NCBI RefSeq assembly: GCF_008087625.1 | Contig: NZ_CP042997.1 | Location: 806,001 to 870,000, forward strand | Source: Aquisphaera giovannonii | GTDB taxonomy: Bacteria > Planctomycetota > Planctomycetia > Isosphaerales > Isosphaeraceae | Length of the DNA stretch: 64,000 nucleotides | Direction of reading: 5' to 3' | Shown here: one piece after another, positions 19,765 through 28,487 of the stretch | Position numbering within the stretch: position 1 is the first letter of the stretch | Layout of the letters: each line of letters starts with the position of its first letter | Made by a program: the position numbers and the translations under genes | Notes under the pieces: generated by a model | Told to the model about the DNA's origin: nothing | Database searches by the model: none | Seen by the model: only the letters and a program-made list of their open reading frames with translations

Positions 19765-20358
19765 TTACTCATCGACCGTAGGGGGCAGATGTACTTCCTG
19801 AGAGCGCACCGGGGACGGTTCGGGCTCGCGACCCGATGCCCCGTCCGTGCCCGCGCCCACACCGAGTAAACGGTCCAGCAGATCCCTGCTGCGGAGATCG
19901 TCCTCGATCTCGCGCAGGTCCTCCGCACCGTACTTCGGCCCGGACCGGTTGTCCCACCGGATCGTCCGGCGGCCCGGTCGCTCCATGAACTGCAGGAGCA
20001 TGTCGCGCCATGCGGCATCGCCCCGGCCGATCGTGACGTCGTTCAGCACGAGCAAGGGCTCGAGGCGATGCTGCCAGCCGCGCACGAACCATTGCGCGGC
20101 GGTGATGCGGCCGGTGTAGATCGCGGCCGCGACTCGTCCTTCCATCCCGGCGAATGGGTCGTCACAGATCGAGTTCGCCACATCGCGGTGGACGCGGGCC
20201 GTCTTCCCCTTGCCGGGCGGCCCGATCCAGAGCTGGTGCCGATCCGACAATCCCCGGACCGCATGACCCGGCCAGCGATCGAGGTCCGCGAAGATGCGGA
20301 CCGTGACCGCTCCCTGAATCTCCTCGCTCAACCCATCCAGCTCTCCGCCGACCGCCAC
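19765..20358 (-). CDS. P-loop ATPase of a mobile element
   Basis: About 197 residues from GTG 20358, preceded by AGGAGG; the frame is open upstream to about 20496, but that part looks non-native. Walker A is GPPGKGKT at residues 46-53, and a hydrophobic strand resembling Walker B is PLLVLNDV near 101-108. Between them lies ICDDPFAGMEGRVAAAIYTG, with QFMERPGRRTIRWDN after. Likely an AAA-type or DnaC-like ATPase. It ends 27 bases before the BRO start on the same strand, suggesting co-transcription. Confidence 0.65.
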   Translation of the reverse strand: MAVGGELDGLSEEIQGAVTVRIFADLDRWPGHAVRGLSDRHQLWIGPPGKGKTARVHRDVANSICDDPFAGMEGRVAAAIYTGRITAAQWFVRGWQHRLEPLLVLNDVTIGRGDAAWRDMLLQFMERPGRRTIRWDNRSGPKYGAEDLREIEDDLRSRDLLDRLLGVGAGTDGASGREPEPSPVRSQEVHLPPTVDE

Positions 20359-20605
20359 GGGCCTCCTGGCATGGCAACCGGCCTGTCCTCGCCGCAGTCC
20401 GTCGCGGCGACCAGTCCTTCGTGGCGACCGCCCACCGCGGGCGGCCCGACGTAACACAAGCCACGTTCCGACACAGGTCAATAGGTAGATGGTCAACCCC
20501 TATGCCATTCGCGGTTCGTCGGGGCGGCGAGGGGCCGATCATCACGCGGGTTCATCGCCGGCGCACGACCCGAACCCCCGCCGCACGATTTCGGTCGGGG
20601 GCGCG

Positions 20606-21190
20606 TCAATCGGAGGCGGAGCCCGCGATGCGCAGCCGTCGCCCCGGGAGGTCGTCGCAAGCGGAGGTGTCCCCGGCCGCGATCGCCGTCCCCCCGAGCG
20701 GGTCGCCCGGGACGCCACCGGCCGGCGCCAGGCGCCGGAGCGTCGCCAGGGCGCCGAGGCCGGTCAGGTATCGCCTATGTGCCCGGTCGAGCCGCCGCGC
20801 GTGGAACTCCGCCACCGCCACCGACGTCGTCCCGACCTGGGCCGCAGCGAGCTCCGCGTGCTGGAGCTGCAGCCAGCTCGCCTGGATCCGCTCCACGAGC
20901 AGCCGCTCCATCGCCGTGGGGCGGGGGCCGGCCAGCTCGGCGCCGAGCCGCTCGACCTGGCGCAGGATCGACTCGCCCAGGGCGAAATCCTGCCCGGCGA
21001 TCAGGCCGACCCAGGCCCGCCGGGCGTGCGAGGCCAGGTCACCGAGGCGTTTCCAGACCTCCGGCCGCGAGTCGAGCAGCTCCCGCAGGCCCGGCAGCGC
21101 CTCCGGGTCGCCGCCGCGGGCCCGCTGGAGCAGGCGGTCGAGCTCGGCCTCCGGCGGCTCATCGCGCGGGGACGTCGGCGTGCCGGACAT
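20606..21190 (-). CDS. Hypothetical helical protein (194 residues)
   Basis: It starts at ATG 21190, overlapping the end of the upstream gene by 32 bases, which suggests translational coupling. The sequence is helix-rich: DRLLQRARGGDPEALPGLRE, LVERIQASWLQLQHAELAAA, then EFHARRLDRAHRRYLTGLGA. No enzymatic motif is seen. A decayed relative lies near 14880-15060, so this family has been duplicated within the island. Function is unknown. Confidence 0.65.
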   Translation of the reverse strand: MSGTPTSPRDEPPEAELDRLLQRARGGDPEALPGLRELLDSRPEVWKRLGDLASHARRAWVGLIAGQDFALGESILRQVERLGAELAGPRPTAMERLLVERIQASWLQLQHAELAAAQVGTTSVAVAEFHARRLDRAHRRYLTGLGALATLRRLAPAGGVPGDPLGGTAIAAGDTSACDDLPGRRLRIAGSASD

Positions 21191-21473
21191 GGCGCGGCCT
21201 CCACCTGCGGTCTCTGCGATGGTAGCCCGACACGAGGAGCGTCACCTCGAGCAGCCGATCGGCCCCGCCGGCGAGCTCCTCGACGAGCGCGTCCGGGCAC
21301 CCCAGCAGCCGCTTCAGGCCCGCGACATGGTCCCGCTCCCGTCGCGCCGCGTCGGCCTGCCGGGCGAGGGCCTCGGCTTCCGGGCCGCGTCCGAAGTACC
21401 GGTTCCTGACCCGGCCGCCCTCGCGTCGAGGGGCGTAGTAGTACAGCGTATTCCCGCGTCGCTGCCATCCCAT
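21159..21473 (-). CDS. Hypothetical protein (104 residues)
   Basis: The start ATG 21473 is set by a strong ribosome-binding site (AAGGAGGT) eight bases upstream. The N-terminus MGWQRRGNTLYYYAPRREGG with RVRNRYFGRGPEAEALARQ looks like a small beta hairpin followed by a charged helix (ARRERDHVAGLKRLL). I do not recognise the family; the design suggests a small DNA- or RNA-binding protein. It overlaps the next gene. Confidence 0.65.
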   Translation of the reverse strand: MGWQRRGNTLYYYAPRREGGRVRNRYFGRGPEAEALARQADAARRERDHVAGLKRLLGCPDALVEELAGGADRLLEVTLLVSGYHRRDRRWRPRHVRHADVPAR

Positions 21474-21612
21474 CCGCGCACCTCCTTGTGCAACATCGGT
21501 GAGTGCGTCAGGGCGTCGGCCGGAGGACGTCGCCCGGGACCATCCCGATGCGACCCATCCGGCCCGCCTGGCGCAGCGGCCCCTGACCTCGCCGCCGGAG
21601 GCCGGGCCTCGT

Positions 21613-22530
21613 CTAGGCGGATGCCACGGCCCCCTCGGCATCGGGCGGCGTGGGGCCTGCCGGGCTCGCGTCCGTTCGCCCCGCCGGCGATCCGTCGCGG
21701 CCGGCCATCGCGTCGCGGAGGTCCACCGCGATCTCCACCGGCCGGGGAGGCGCCGCCGGCTCCGGGCCCCGGGTCGATGCGGCCGCGGCGCGGAGGCGGG
21801 ACGCGAGCCGGGCCGCGGCCCCCGCGACGCCGCACCCGGGCCTGAGCCAGCGCGTGAGGACCAGCTTCCGGCAGGCCGCCACGAGCCGGCGTCGCCGGGC
21901 CCCCGTCGCCGCGATCGTCGCGGGCCAGGGGCGGGGGCGGGGGCCGGGGAAGACGTGCAGGACCAGCGACAGGCAGTGCTCGCCGCGCAGGTAGCCGACG
22001 AACTTCCAGATCGCCGCCACGTCGCCGTACGGGAACCCCCTCGCGACCTGCCCGCCGAGGGCCACGTGGAGGATCCAGCCCTCCGCGTCCAGGCGGGCCC
22101 GGACGTCGAAGAAGCAGGCCGCGTAGGCCTCCACGACGCCCTCCCCATGCCCGCAGCGCGCCGCGATCGCGGCGATCGGCACGCCGGTGAGGAGCCAGGC
22201 CTCGAGCTCGCCCCTCGGGTGCGGGTCGGGGGACGCGTGCAGCAGAGCGGCGGCCCGGACGGGCGGATCGATCGCGCGGCGCGCCCCGCGGCCCCCCGCC
22301 CGCCCGGCCCCGCGCAGGGCCAGGAGGTACTCGCGGATCCGGCGCACCCAGGGGTCGCGCGTCTCCGGCCGATCGGGGAGCTCCTCGCGGAGCGAGAGCC
22401 CGGCGAGCCGCCACCTCCAGTCGGGTCCCCGCATGGGATTGGCCGCCGCGTAGTCGAGATACCCGGGCGGCCGCGAGCCGGCCCCCGCCGCGGTCGCGCG
22501 ACGCCCACGCCGCGCAGTCTGCTCGATCAT
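21613..22530 (-). CDS. Hypothetical protein (305 residues)
   Basis: ATG 22530 has a good ribosome-binding site (GAGGAGG); the frame extends upstream to 22608. YLDYAAANPMRGPDWRWRLA near the start is followed by a possible helix-turn-helix (LLTGVPIAAIAARCGHGEGV). GYLRGEHCLSLVLHVFPGPR follows, with an Arg/Ala-rich C-terminal helix region. No known domain is recognised. It sits in the co-directional minus-strand run between a ribbon-helix-helix gene and the 104-residue gene. Confidence 0.6.
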   Translation of the reverse strand: MIEQTARRGRRATAAGAGSRPPGYLDYAAANPMRGPDWRWRLAGLSLREELPDRPETRDPWVRRIREYLLALRGAGRAGGRGARRAIDPPVRAAALLHASPDPHPRGELEAWLLTGVPIAAIAARCGHGEGVVEAYAACFFDVRARLDAEGWILHVALGGQVARGFPYGDVAAIWKFVGYLRGEHCLSLVLHVFPGPRPRPWPATIAATGARRRRLVAACRKLVLTRWLRPGCGVAGAAARLASRLRAAAASTRGPEPAAPPRPVEIAVDLRDAMAGRDGSPAGRTDASPAGPTPPDAEGAVASA

Positions 22531-22604
22531 CCCTCGGATCCTCCTCGAGCGGCCGGCGTCGTCTCGAGCCGGCCCATCGCCTTCTTTCCCGGGCCCGGCG
22601 CCGG

Positions 22605-22859
22605 TCACGCCGACGGGGCGCCCGCCCCCGGCCCGGCCGATCCCGGGGGCGTGCCCCGGGCGTCCTCGCCGCCCTCGTCGCCCCGCGGCGGGGCCGCCTC
22701 CCGGCCCGCCGGCCGATGGCGGCCGCCGAGGGCCAGGTCGATCCCCCGCCTTATGACGAAGCTCGCCGGGATCCCGGTCTCGCGGGCGTGGGTCCGCAGC
22801 GCGTCCAGCTGGTCCCGCCGGATGTGGAACGATGTGCGCGTCAGCGACGTCCTATCCAT
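22605..22859 (-). CDS. Ribbon-helix-helix DNA-binding protein
   Basis: 84 residues from ATG 22859, with GGAGGG seven bases upstream. The N-terminal 45 residues (TSFHIRRDQLDALRTHARET, then GIPASFVIRRGIDLAL) have the strand-helix-helix pattern of CopG/Arc-type repressors. The tail is low-complexity Gly/Pro. It could act as regulator of this gene cluster or as an orphan antitoxin; no toxin partner is adjacent. Confidence 0.65.
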   Translation of the reverse strand: MDRTSLTRTSFHIRRDQLDALRTHARETGIPASFVIRRGIDLALGGRHRPAGREAAPPRGDEGGEDARGTPPGSAGPGAGAPSA

Positions 22860-22944
22860 ACCGACCCTCCCCTGACCCCCGCGGGCCACCGATGTCGCGA
22901 TCATAACGCCCGATGCTCCGGACGCGCAAACGCATGAAATGACC

Positions 22945-25041
22945 TCATCGCGGCGGGCGAGGGCCGTCGGCGGGCAGCGGGTCGGCGGGGCCGCCGGCGC
23001 GGGCCCGGCGTCGGCCCGGTCGCGACGGCCCCGGGCTCGCCTCGGGGCCGGGGCGGGCCGCGACGGCCGCCTCGCGTCGCCCGCCCCTCCCCGGGCCGGA
23101 TGCCTCCTCGAACACCGGGTCGGGGCCGGGGCCGCCGGGCCTCTCCTCGGGGTGGAAAAGCAGGTGGAGCTCCAGGTCGACGGCCTCGCGGAAGGAACGG
23201 GGCGTCGGGTAGATGGCCGCGGCGAGCTCGCCGTAGCGGCCCTCGAGCAGCTCCAGCCGGGAACGCTCCCCGAGGTCCCCGTCGCGGATCAGGCGGGCCA
23301 GGGCGGCCGGCTCGCACGCGGCCCGCGCCTCGCGGTCGAAGCCCCGGGGGGCGAGCCCCGTGGCCCTGTAGTGCGCGACCAGGTCGTCCAGGTCGTCGGG
23401 GGCCGGCTCCGGCCAGGCCCGGCCGGCGAAGAATCGGTCGCGGGCTGCGCGCCAGTCCACGCGACCGAGGTCCCCGCGCGGCAGGGCGGCGAGGTGGGCG
23501 ATCGCCCCCTCCCAGCACCCGACCTGGTCGCCGTACGCCAGGGCCGTGCGCGCCGGCGCATCGGGCCCGCCGGGTCGCAGGACGTACCACCGCGAGGGGG
23601 CGGCCTCCTCGGCGCGGGTCGAGGCGGCGGGCGAGCGGCCGCGCAGGTCGCGGGCCGCCGCGACGGCCTCCGGCCAGGGCGGCCGCGCCGCCCGGGGCGG
23701 CCCGGCCACGGTCCGGGCCCTCCGGCCGGCGGGCGGCCGGGGGGCCGCGGGGCCGAAGAGATCGGGCGCGAGGCGGGAGGGGTCGAGGCGACGGCCCAGG
23801 AGCCGGCCCTCGTCCTCGAACGCGACGAGGTACGCGTGCTCGGTGCCGCCGACGGCCGGGCCCCGCAGCGCCCGGCCGACCATCTGCCTCAGGCGGATCT
23901 CGCTGCCGGTCGGGCTGGCCAGGATCACCGTCCGCGTGAGCGGCAGGTCCGCCCCCTCGGCCAGCTTGCCGACGCTCACGAGGACCTCCAGGTCCCCGCC
24001 CGGGTCGCGGAAGCGGTCCAGCGCCGACCGGTCGTCGCCGCCGTCCGGCCGACGTGCGGCGACATAATCGGCACGCACGCCGGCCCGAGCGAGCCGGTCG
24101 GCGAGCAGGGCGGCGTGGTCCACCGAGCCGGCGAAGACCAGGCTCCGGCCATACCGATCCCGCCGAGCCAAATAGTGATCGACCACCAGCTGGTTCCGGG
24201 CCTCGATCCGCCCCAGGCGACGGAGGGTCGCGGCGTCGAGGTGCCCATGCTCCTCGAGGAGCCGGAGGTCGTCGGGCCCGAGCAGGCCGTCGAGCCGGAC
24301 CCCCGTCGACACGCGGACCGGGATCGGTCGCGCCAGGACGCCCCGCTCGACCAGGACGTCGTGCTCGACCCGGTGGATGATGCGCCCGCCGAAGAGGCCG
24401 GCCAGGACGGGCCTCTCGTCGCGCCGCGTGCGGGTCGGCGTCGCCGTCAGGCCGATCAGGCGGCGATGGTCCGGCAGCAGCCCCAGCAGCTCGCGATACG
24501 AGGCGGCGGCCGCGTGGTGGGCCTCGTCGACGACCAACAGGGCGCCCGGGGCCCCCAGCAGGCGGGCCGCATGCCCGCGGTGGCGGAGCAGCGACGGGAT
24601 CGAGCAGGCGACCACGTCGTCCCCGTCCCCGATATGGGACGGCGGGCAGTGCGAGCCGGAGACGATCCGCACGGAGACCCGATCCCGGCCCCACGCCCGG
24701 CCGACGGCGCGGTGCGCGGCGTCCGCGGCCTGCTCCAGAAGCAGCCCGCTGTGCGCGAGCCAAATCACCCTGTCGCCCCGGCCGACGGCGCGGCCCATGG
24801 CCCAGGTCATGGCCGTGAAGGTCTTGCCCGAGCCCGTCGGCATCACCACCAGCCCCTGGAGCGGGCCGCCCCCCGCCCGGGCGTCCGCCGCGTCGAGCGC
24901 CTCCCAGGCCTCGGCCTGGTGCGGGAAAGGCAGCCGCCATCCCGCGGGCTGGCGGTCGGGTACCAGGACCGCATGCGGCGGGATGCGCCCGCCCGACCCG
25001 CCGCCGTCCCGCCGCCCCGCCGTCGATCGCCCGTCCGCCAT
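22945..25041 (-). CDS. Superfamily 2 DEAD/DEAH-box helicase
   Basis: 698 residues from ATG 25041, with GGAGGAAGGGGG upstream. Helicase motifs in order: Q-like PFPHQAEAWEAL (residues 38-49), motif I PTGSGKT (68-74), motif II DEAH (172-175), motif III TATP (199-202), motif IV-like SLVFAGSVDHAALLADRL, and motif VI QMVGRALRG (386-394). This is the ResIII/type III restriction-like helicase arrangement. The C-terminal 280 residues are of unknown type, with a Pro/Arg-rich end. Likely an ATP-dependent DNA or RNA translocase. The next gene upstream (25253-26707) on the same strand may be its partner. Confidence 0.85.
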   Translation of the reverse strand: MADGRSTAGRRDGGGSGGRIPPHAVLVPDRQPAGWRLPFPHQAEAWEALDAADARAGGGPLQGLVVMPTGSGKTFTAMTWAMGRAVGRGDRVIWLAHSGLLLEQAADAAHRAVGRAWGRDRVSVRIVSGSHCPPSHIGDGDDVVACSIPSLLRHRGHAARLLGAPGALLVVDEAHHAAAASYRELLGLLPDHRRLIGLTATPTRTRRDERPVLAGLFGGRIIHRVEHDVLVERGVLARPIPVRVSTGVRLDGLLGPDDLRLLEEHGHLDAATLRRLGRIEARNQLVVDHYLARRDRYGRSLVFAGSVDHAALLADRLARAGVRADYVAARRPDGGDDRSALDRFRDPGGDLEVLVSVGKLAEGADLPLTRTVILASPTGSEIRLRQMVGRALRGPAVGGTEHAYLVAFEDEGRLLGRRLDPSRLAPDLFGPAAPRPPAGRRARTVAGPPRAARPPWPEAVAAARDLRGRSPAASTRAEEAAPSRWYVLRPGGPDAPARTALAYGDQVGCWEGAIAHLAALPRGDLGRVDWRAARDRFFAGRAWPEPAPDDLDDLVAHYRATGLAPRGFDREARAACEPAALARLIRDGDLGERSRLELLEGRYGELAAAIYPTPRSFREAVDLELHLLFHPEERPGGPGPDPVFEEASGPGRGGRREAAVAARPGPEASPGPSRPGRRRARAGGPADPLPADGPRPPR

Positions 25042-25252
25042 CGAATCCCCCTTCCTCCGCGACCCGCCCCATGGCCCGGCTTACGGGCCGCCCATCCACC
25101 GCGCCGGATCGTAACCGGGGTCGCGAGGATGGGGCCAATCGCGACATACCGGGTCGCCCCCTCGCCGGGGAGGGGCGGCCGCGCCCGTCGAGGCGGCGGC
25201 CGGAGGGCCCGGGCGAGTCGTCTGGGCCCGCGGACATCCGCGATGAATACGG

Positions 25253-26707
25253 CTATTCATCGGCCGCCCCCGGGGAGGCGCCGCGGCCGTCCCGGACGCG
25301 CCATCCGAGCACCGCGTAGGAATGCAGGCGTGATCGCGTCGCATCGCGGGCCGCGGCGTCGAACCGGTCGTCGAGGTCCACGATCGTCGGGCCGCCCCCC
25401 AGGATGCCGCGGCGAGTGTGCCCGCCGGCCGGCGCCCCCGCCGCACCGTCCGCGCGGACGACCACGTCGACGCGAGGCAGGCCGGCGTCGCTCGCCCGTA
25501 CCAGCGTCACGATGAGCCCCCGCCACGGACTGGGCCCGGCGTCGCGGCCTCCCCGGTCGTGCGATCCCGGCCCCGTCCCGGGGATGCCCGACAGCACGGC
25601 CCATCCCGGCAGCAGGGCCGCCAGCCGGCGGGCATGCTCGGGCGACTCGACCAGGACGGCCACCCTGCGGCGACCCCGCCGGCGCGCGCGATTCGCCCCG
25701 TCGTCCAGGGACAGGCCGTGCTCCCGCAGGAGGGAGGCGTCGCCCCCGAGCAGCGCGGCGGCGATGGCCGCGACGGCCGCGTTGCGATCCTCGTTCCCCC
25801 AGATGGCGCGGCGCTTCCATTGGAGCCCGGGGCCGATGCCCGGAAGGCCGCCGCCGCGCCAGCCGGCGAGGAGCACCTCCGGTGCCCGGGCCGCCGGCCG
25901 GACTGCGGCCTCGCCGAGGAACGGGCCGAGCAGCCCCTCGGCCTCCAGCTCCTCGCGGGGCGAGAGCCGGTCGGACGGCACGCGGATCCCGTAGATCCGC
26001 GGGCGGTGGAGCCGCGGGCGATCGATCCAGGCCAGCTCCTCGATCATCTTCGAATGGAGTGCCTGTCGAGTCCCCGCGAGCACGACCACCGCGGCGCCGT
26101 CGGTATCGAGGCTGCCCAACGTCCCGACCTGGATCCGGACGTCGGACGTGGCGAGCCCCTTCGTGATCCCGAGCACCGGCTCCCCCATCGAACGGCGCAG
26201 GTCATCCGCGAGTCGGTATACCTCGCGTCGGGTCGTGCACGCGACCATGACCTTGCCCCCGAAGGAGCGGGCCACCGCGCGGATCAGCCGCGAGACGTCG
26301 CCGGGCCGCGTCGCCCGGAGCTGGCCACGGGGCTCGAGGGCGAGCCCCAGCAGCAGCTCGCGGGTCGCGGGGGCCACGCCGCGCCGGGACGCCCGATCGC
26401 GGGGATGCCGGTCGCGTTCGGCGGAGTCCTCCACGACCACATCGTGCCCGTCCTCCTCCAGCAGCAGCCGCCGCACCCGCGGCACGTGACCCGAGAAGAT
26501 CCGGGTCGCCCCGTCCTCATCCCGCGACCAGGCCCGGTGCGTCTCGACGGAGGATTCGACCCCGCGCGGCCCGCCCGCCCGGTAGACCCGGCGGCGGAAC
26601 TCCAGCCCTCGCAGCACCCAGCCCGGGAGCGGCGGGGCGACCCGGGTGAACAGCCCATCCGTCTCGAATCGGAATGTGACCCGATCCCGATCTCGAATCG
26701 TCGTCAT
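25253..26707 (-). CDS. Hypothetical protein, RecA-fold-like, next to the helicase
   Basis: 484 residues from ATG 26707, with AGGAGG seven bases upstream. Two segments look like the strand-helix-strand of helicase domain 2: FGGKVMVACTTRREVYRLAD and VAVLVESPEHARRLAALLPG, each followed by downstream hydrophobic strands (AAVVVLAGTRQAL; LIVTLVRASDAG). No Walker A motif is visible, so it is probably not an ATPase by itself. The repeat of this pattern suggests internal duplication or a helicase-derived structural partner of the DEAH helicase 211 bases downstream. Function is unknown. Confidence 0.6.
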   Translation of the reverse strand: MTTIRDRDRVTFRFETDGLFTRVAPPLPGWVLRGLEFRRRVYRAGGPRGVESSVETHRAWSRDEDGATRIFSGHVPRVRRLLLEEDGHDVVVEDSAERDRHPRDRASRRGVAPATRELLLGLALEPRGQLRATRPGDVSRLIRAVARSFGGKVMVACTTRREVYRLADDLRRSMGEPVLGITKGLATSDVRIQVGTLGSLDTDGAAVVVLAGTRQALHSKMIEELAWIDRPRLHRPRIYGIRVPSDRLSPREELEAEGLLGPFLGEAAVRPAARAPEVLLAGWRGGGLPGIGPGLQWKRRAIWGNEDRNAAVAAIAAALLGGDASLLREHGLSLDDGANRARRRGRRRVAVLVESPEHARRLAALLPGWAVLSGIPGTGPGSHDRGGRDAGPSPWRGLIVTLVRASDAGLPRVDVVVRADGAAGAPAGGHTRRGILGGGPTIVDLDDRFDAAARDATRSRLHSYAVLGWRVRDGRGASPGAADE

Positions 26708-27229
26708 CCGCAACCTCCTCATCGCAAGCCTCATCATCCCGGGCCGAGGGGGACGTCCCCCCGGCCCCGCCTCCGCGCCCCGGCAGCTCCGGGCGTCGTC
26801 GGCATCGATGTACCCCCGGCAGGCCTCGGCCCGCCCCTCATCGCCCTCCCGGGACCCGGCCGCGAACGACCGACGGCCGCGATCCCCGGTCGTACGCTCT
26901 CTCATGCCCGACGATCGCGACGCCATCGGCGGCGAACGCGGCGGGGCCGATGGGCCCCCCGCGTCCCGGGCCCCCGGGCGGCACCTCGGGCCCCGGGGCA
27001 TCGCGGGCCGGAGCGGGGTCCCGGCACGACCGTCTTGCTGCCGGAGGTCGCCGATCCGCCTCGCCTCGGTCCTCCCTCCGGTCGCATCCCGCGACCCCGA
27101 GGTCCTGCCGCCCATGTCATCGGCTCCGCTCACGATGTCCGAGACGCCCCGATGTAACCCCGGGGTTGACTCGCGGGGGCGGGCGGGATCGCCGGCCCCC
27201 GCGAGTCGACCCCGGGTCATGCAGGCCCC
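26708..27229. other. Gap within the minus-strand run, no gene seen
   Basis: The minus-strand frame is open from the gene at 25253-26707 up to about 27220, but its composition changes and a strong ribosome-binding site lies at 26707. I therefore treat this as leader or intergenic DNA. Confidence 0.4.
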
Positions 27230-27613
27230 TCAGGATCGCTCCATGATCATCACGCTCCGGTAGACCGTCGGCCCCGCCAGATCCTGGAGGCGGCGAACCT
27301 CGGCCTTGCCGATGAGGGGCAGCAATTTCTTCGCCGACAGGATGCGGCACCTCCGCTCGACCAGCCTCGCGGTCAACCTGCCCGCCTCGATCGCAGCCCC
27401 GGAGGAGAGCCGCTGCAGCAGGCTCGCTCGCAATTGCTGGCGCCGCGCCTCGACCTGCCTCAGCCTCCGATCCAGCTCCCGCATCTCGTCGAGCTCGTCC
27501 TGCTGGATGACCGGGCGAGGCGAGGATACCTCGCCCAGCTCCTCGCGGCGGGACCGAGTCCGGCCCCGCTTCTCGGCCCTGCTCGGCACATAACTCATCG
27601 AATCGTCGAACAT
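27230..27613 (-). CDS. Hypothetical coiled-coil protein (127 residues)
   Basis: ATG 27613 (MFDDSMSYVPSRAEKRG) with GGGAGG upstream. The middle is a charged coiled coil (QQDELDEMRELDRRLRQVEA, RRQQLRASLLQRL). The C-terminal half (VERRCRILSAKKLLPLIGKA, then EVRRLQDLAGPTVYRSV) is helical. It is the first gene of the minus-strand run leading into the helicase. No family is recognised. Confidence 0.6.
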   Translation of the reverse strand: MFDDSMSYVPSRAEKRGRTRSRREELGEVSSPRPVIQQDELDEMRELDRRLRQVEARRQQLRASLLQRLSSGAAIEAGRLTARLVERRCRILSAKKLLPLIGKAEVRRLQDLAGPTVYRSVMIMERS

Positions 27614-28487
27614 CTCCGCGGACCTCCCATCGGGACATCTCACCCGTCGGGCCCCCGGGACGCCCGAGGTCGCGACGAGTGGAGGACGAAGGACGCCGGC
27701 CTGAACGGCCCGAGGTCGAGCATGACCGTGCCTCGCGAACCGGCGATACCCGGGCTCGCGAGATTTCCCCGGCGTCTGCCCATCCGGGGCGACCGTGCGT
27801 CATCGGTGGGCCGACCGCGATTCAAGCGAACCGTCGGGATCGCATGCGGCGGCGGAGGGACCTCTCCGGGGTCGCGCCCCCCGCCGCCCATGGGTCGACG
27901 GCCGCGGCCGGGAGGGCCGGACGCGAGGCGCCCGGCCGCCGCGATCCTGGGCCTCGGGCCCGCCCCGAGCCCGGCATCTCGGCGGCGACCCGATGGCGTC
28001 GAGGCCCGGCACGATGCCCGAGGGGGTGAATACCGATATTCCGCCCCGGGCAAGTCGGCGGGGGATGCCGGGCACGACATCCGGAGGCCGAAATCGCGAG
28101 CATAGGCCGGGGCGTCAAGGCCTCCGGCGGCCGGACCCCCGCGGCGCATGCGATCGGCCGGCGGGAGGACCACGGAAACCGGGGCGATATCGCCGGCGGA
28201 TGACGCCCCCTCGGAGGGGAAGGCAGCATCCCAGGTCTCGACGACAGGCCCCATGTCGACGCTCGATCCGACCCTCGCTACAGGCCCGATAGGGGAGGCC
28301 GACCATCCGGTGCCCCGGGGCTACCTGGGCATCGGAGACCGCCGGGCCCGTATGGCCGCGACCACACCGATTTGCCCCGGTTGGCCCGAGTCGTTCAAGC
28401 TCCATGGAGGCGATTCGAGTGGCTCGCCTTCCCAACCCACGAACCCGCTCGACGCGAGTCGGGCCCGACCAGGAGAGGAGCAGCGCC
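27614..28487. other. Divergent intergenic region
   Basis: This 870-base stretch lies between the minus-strand coiled-coil gene and the plus-strand reverse transcriptase. Several overlapping frames on both strands conflict and none has family features. It presumably holds the promoters of both directions; no boxes can be assigned. I looked for a retron msr/msd hairpin set and could not define one by eye. Confidence 0.35.
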
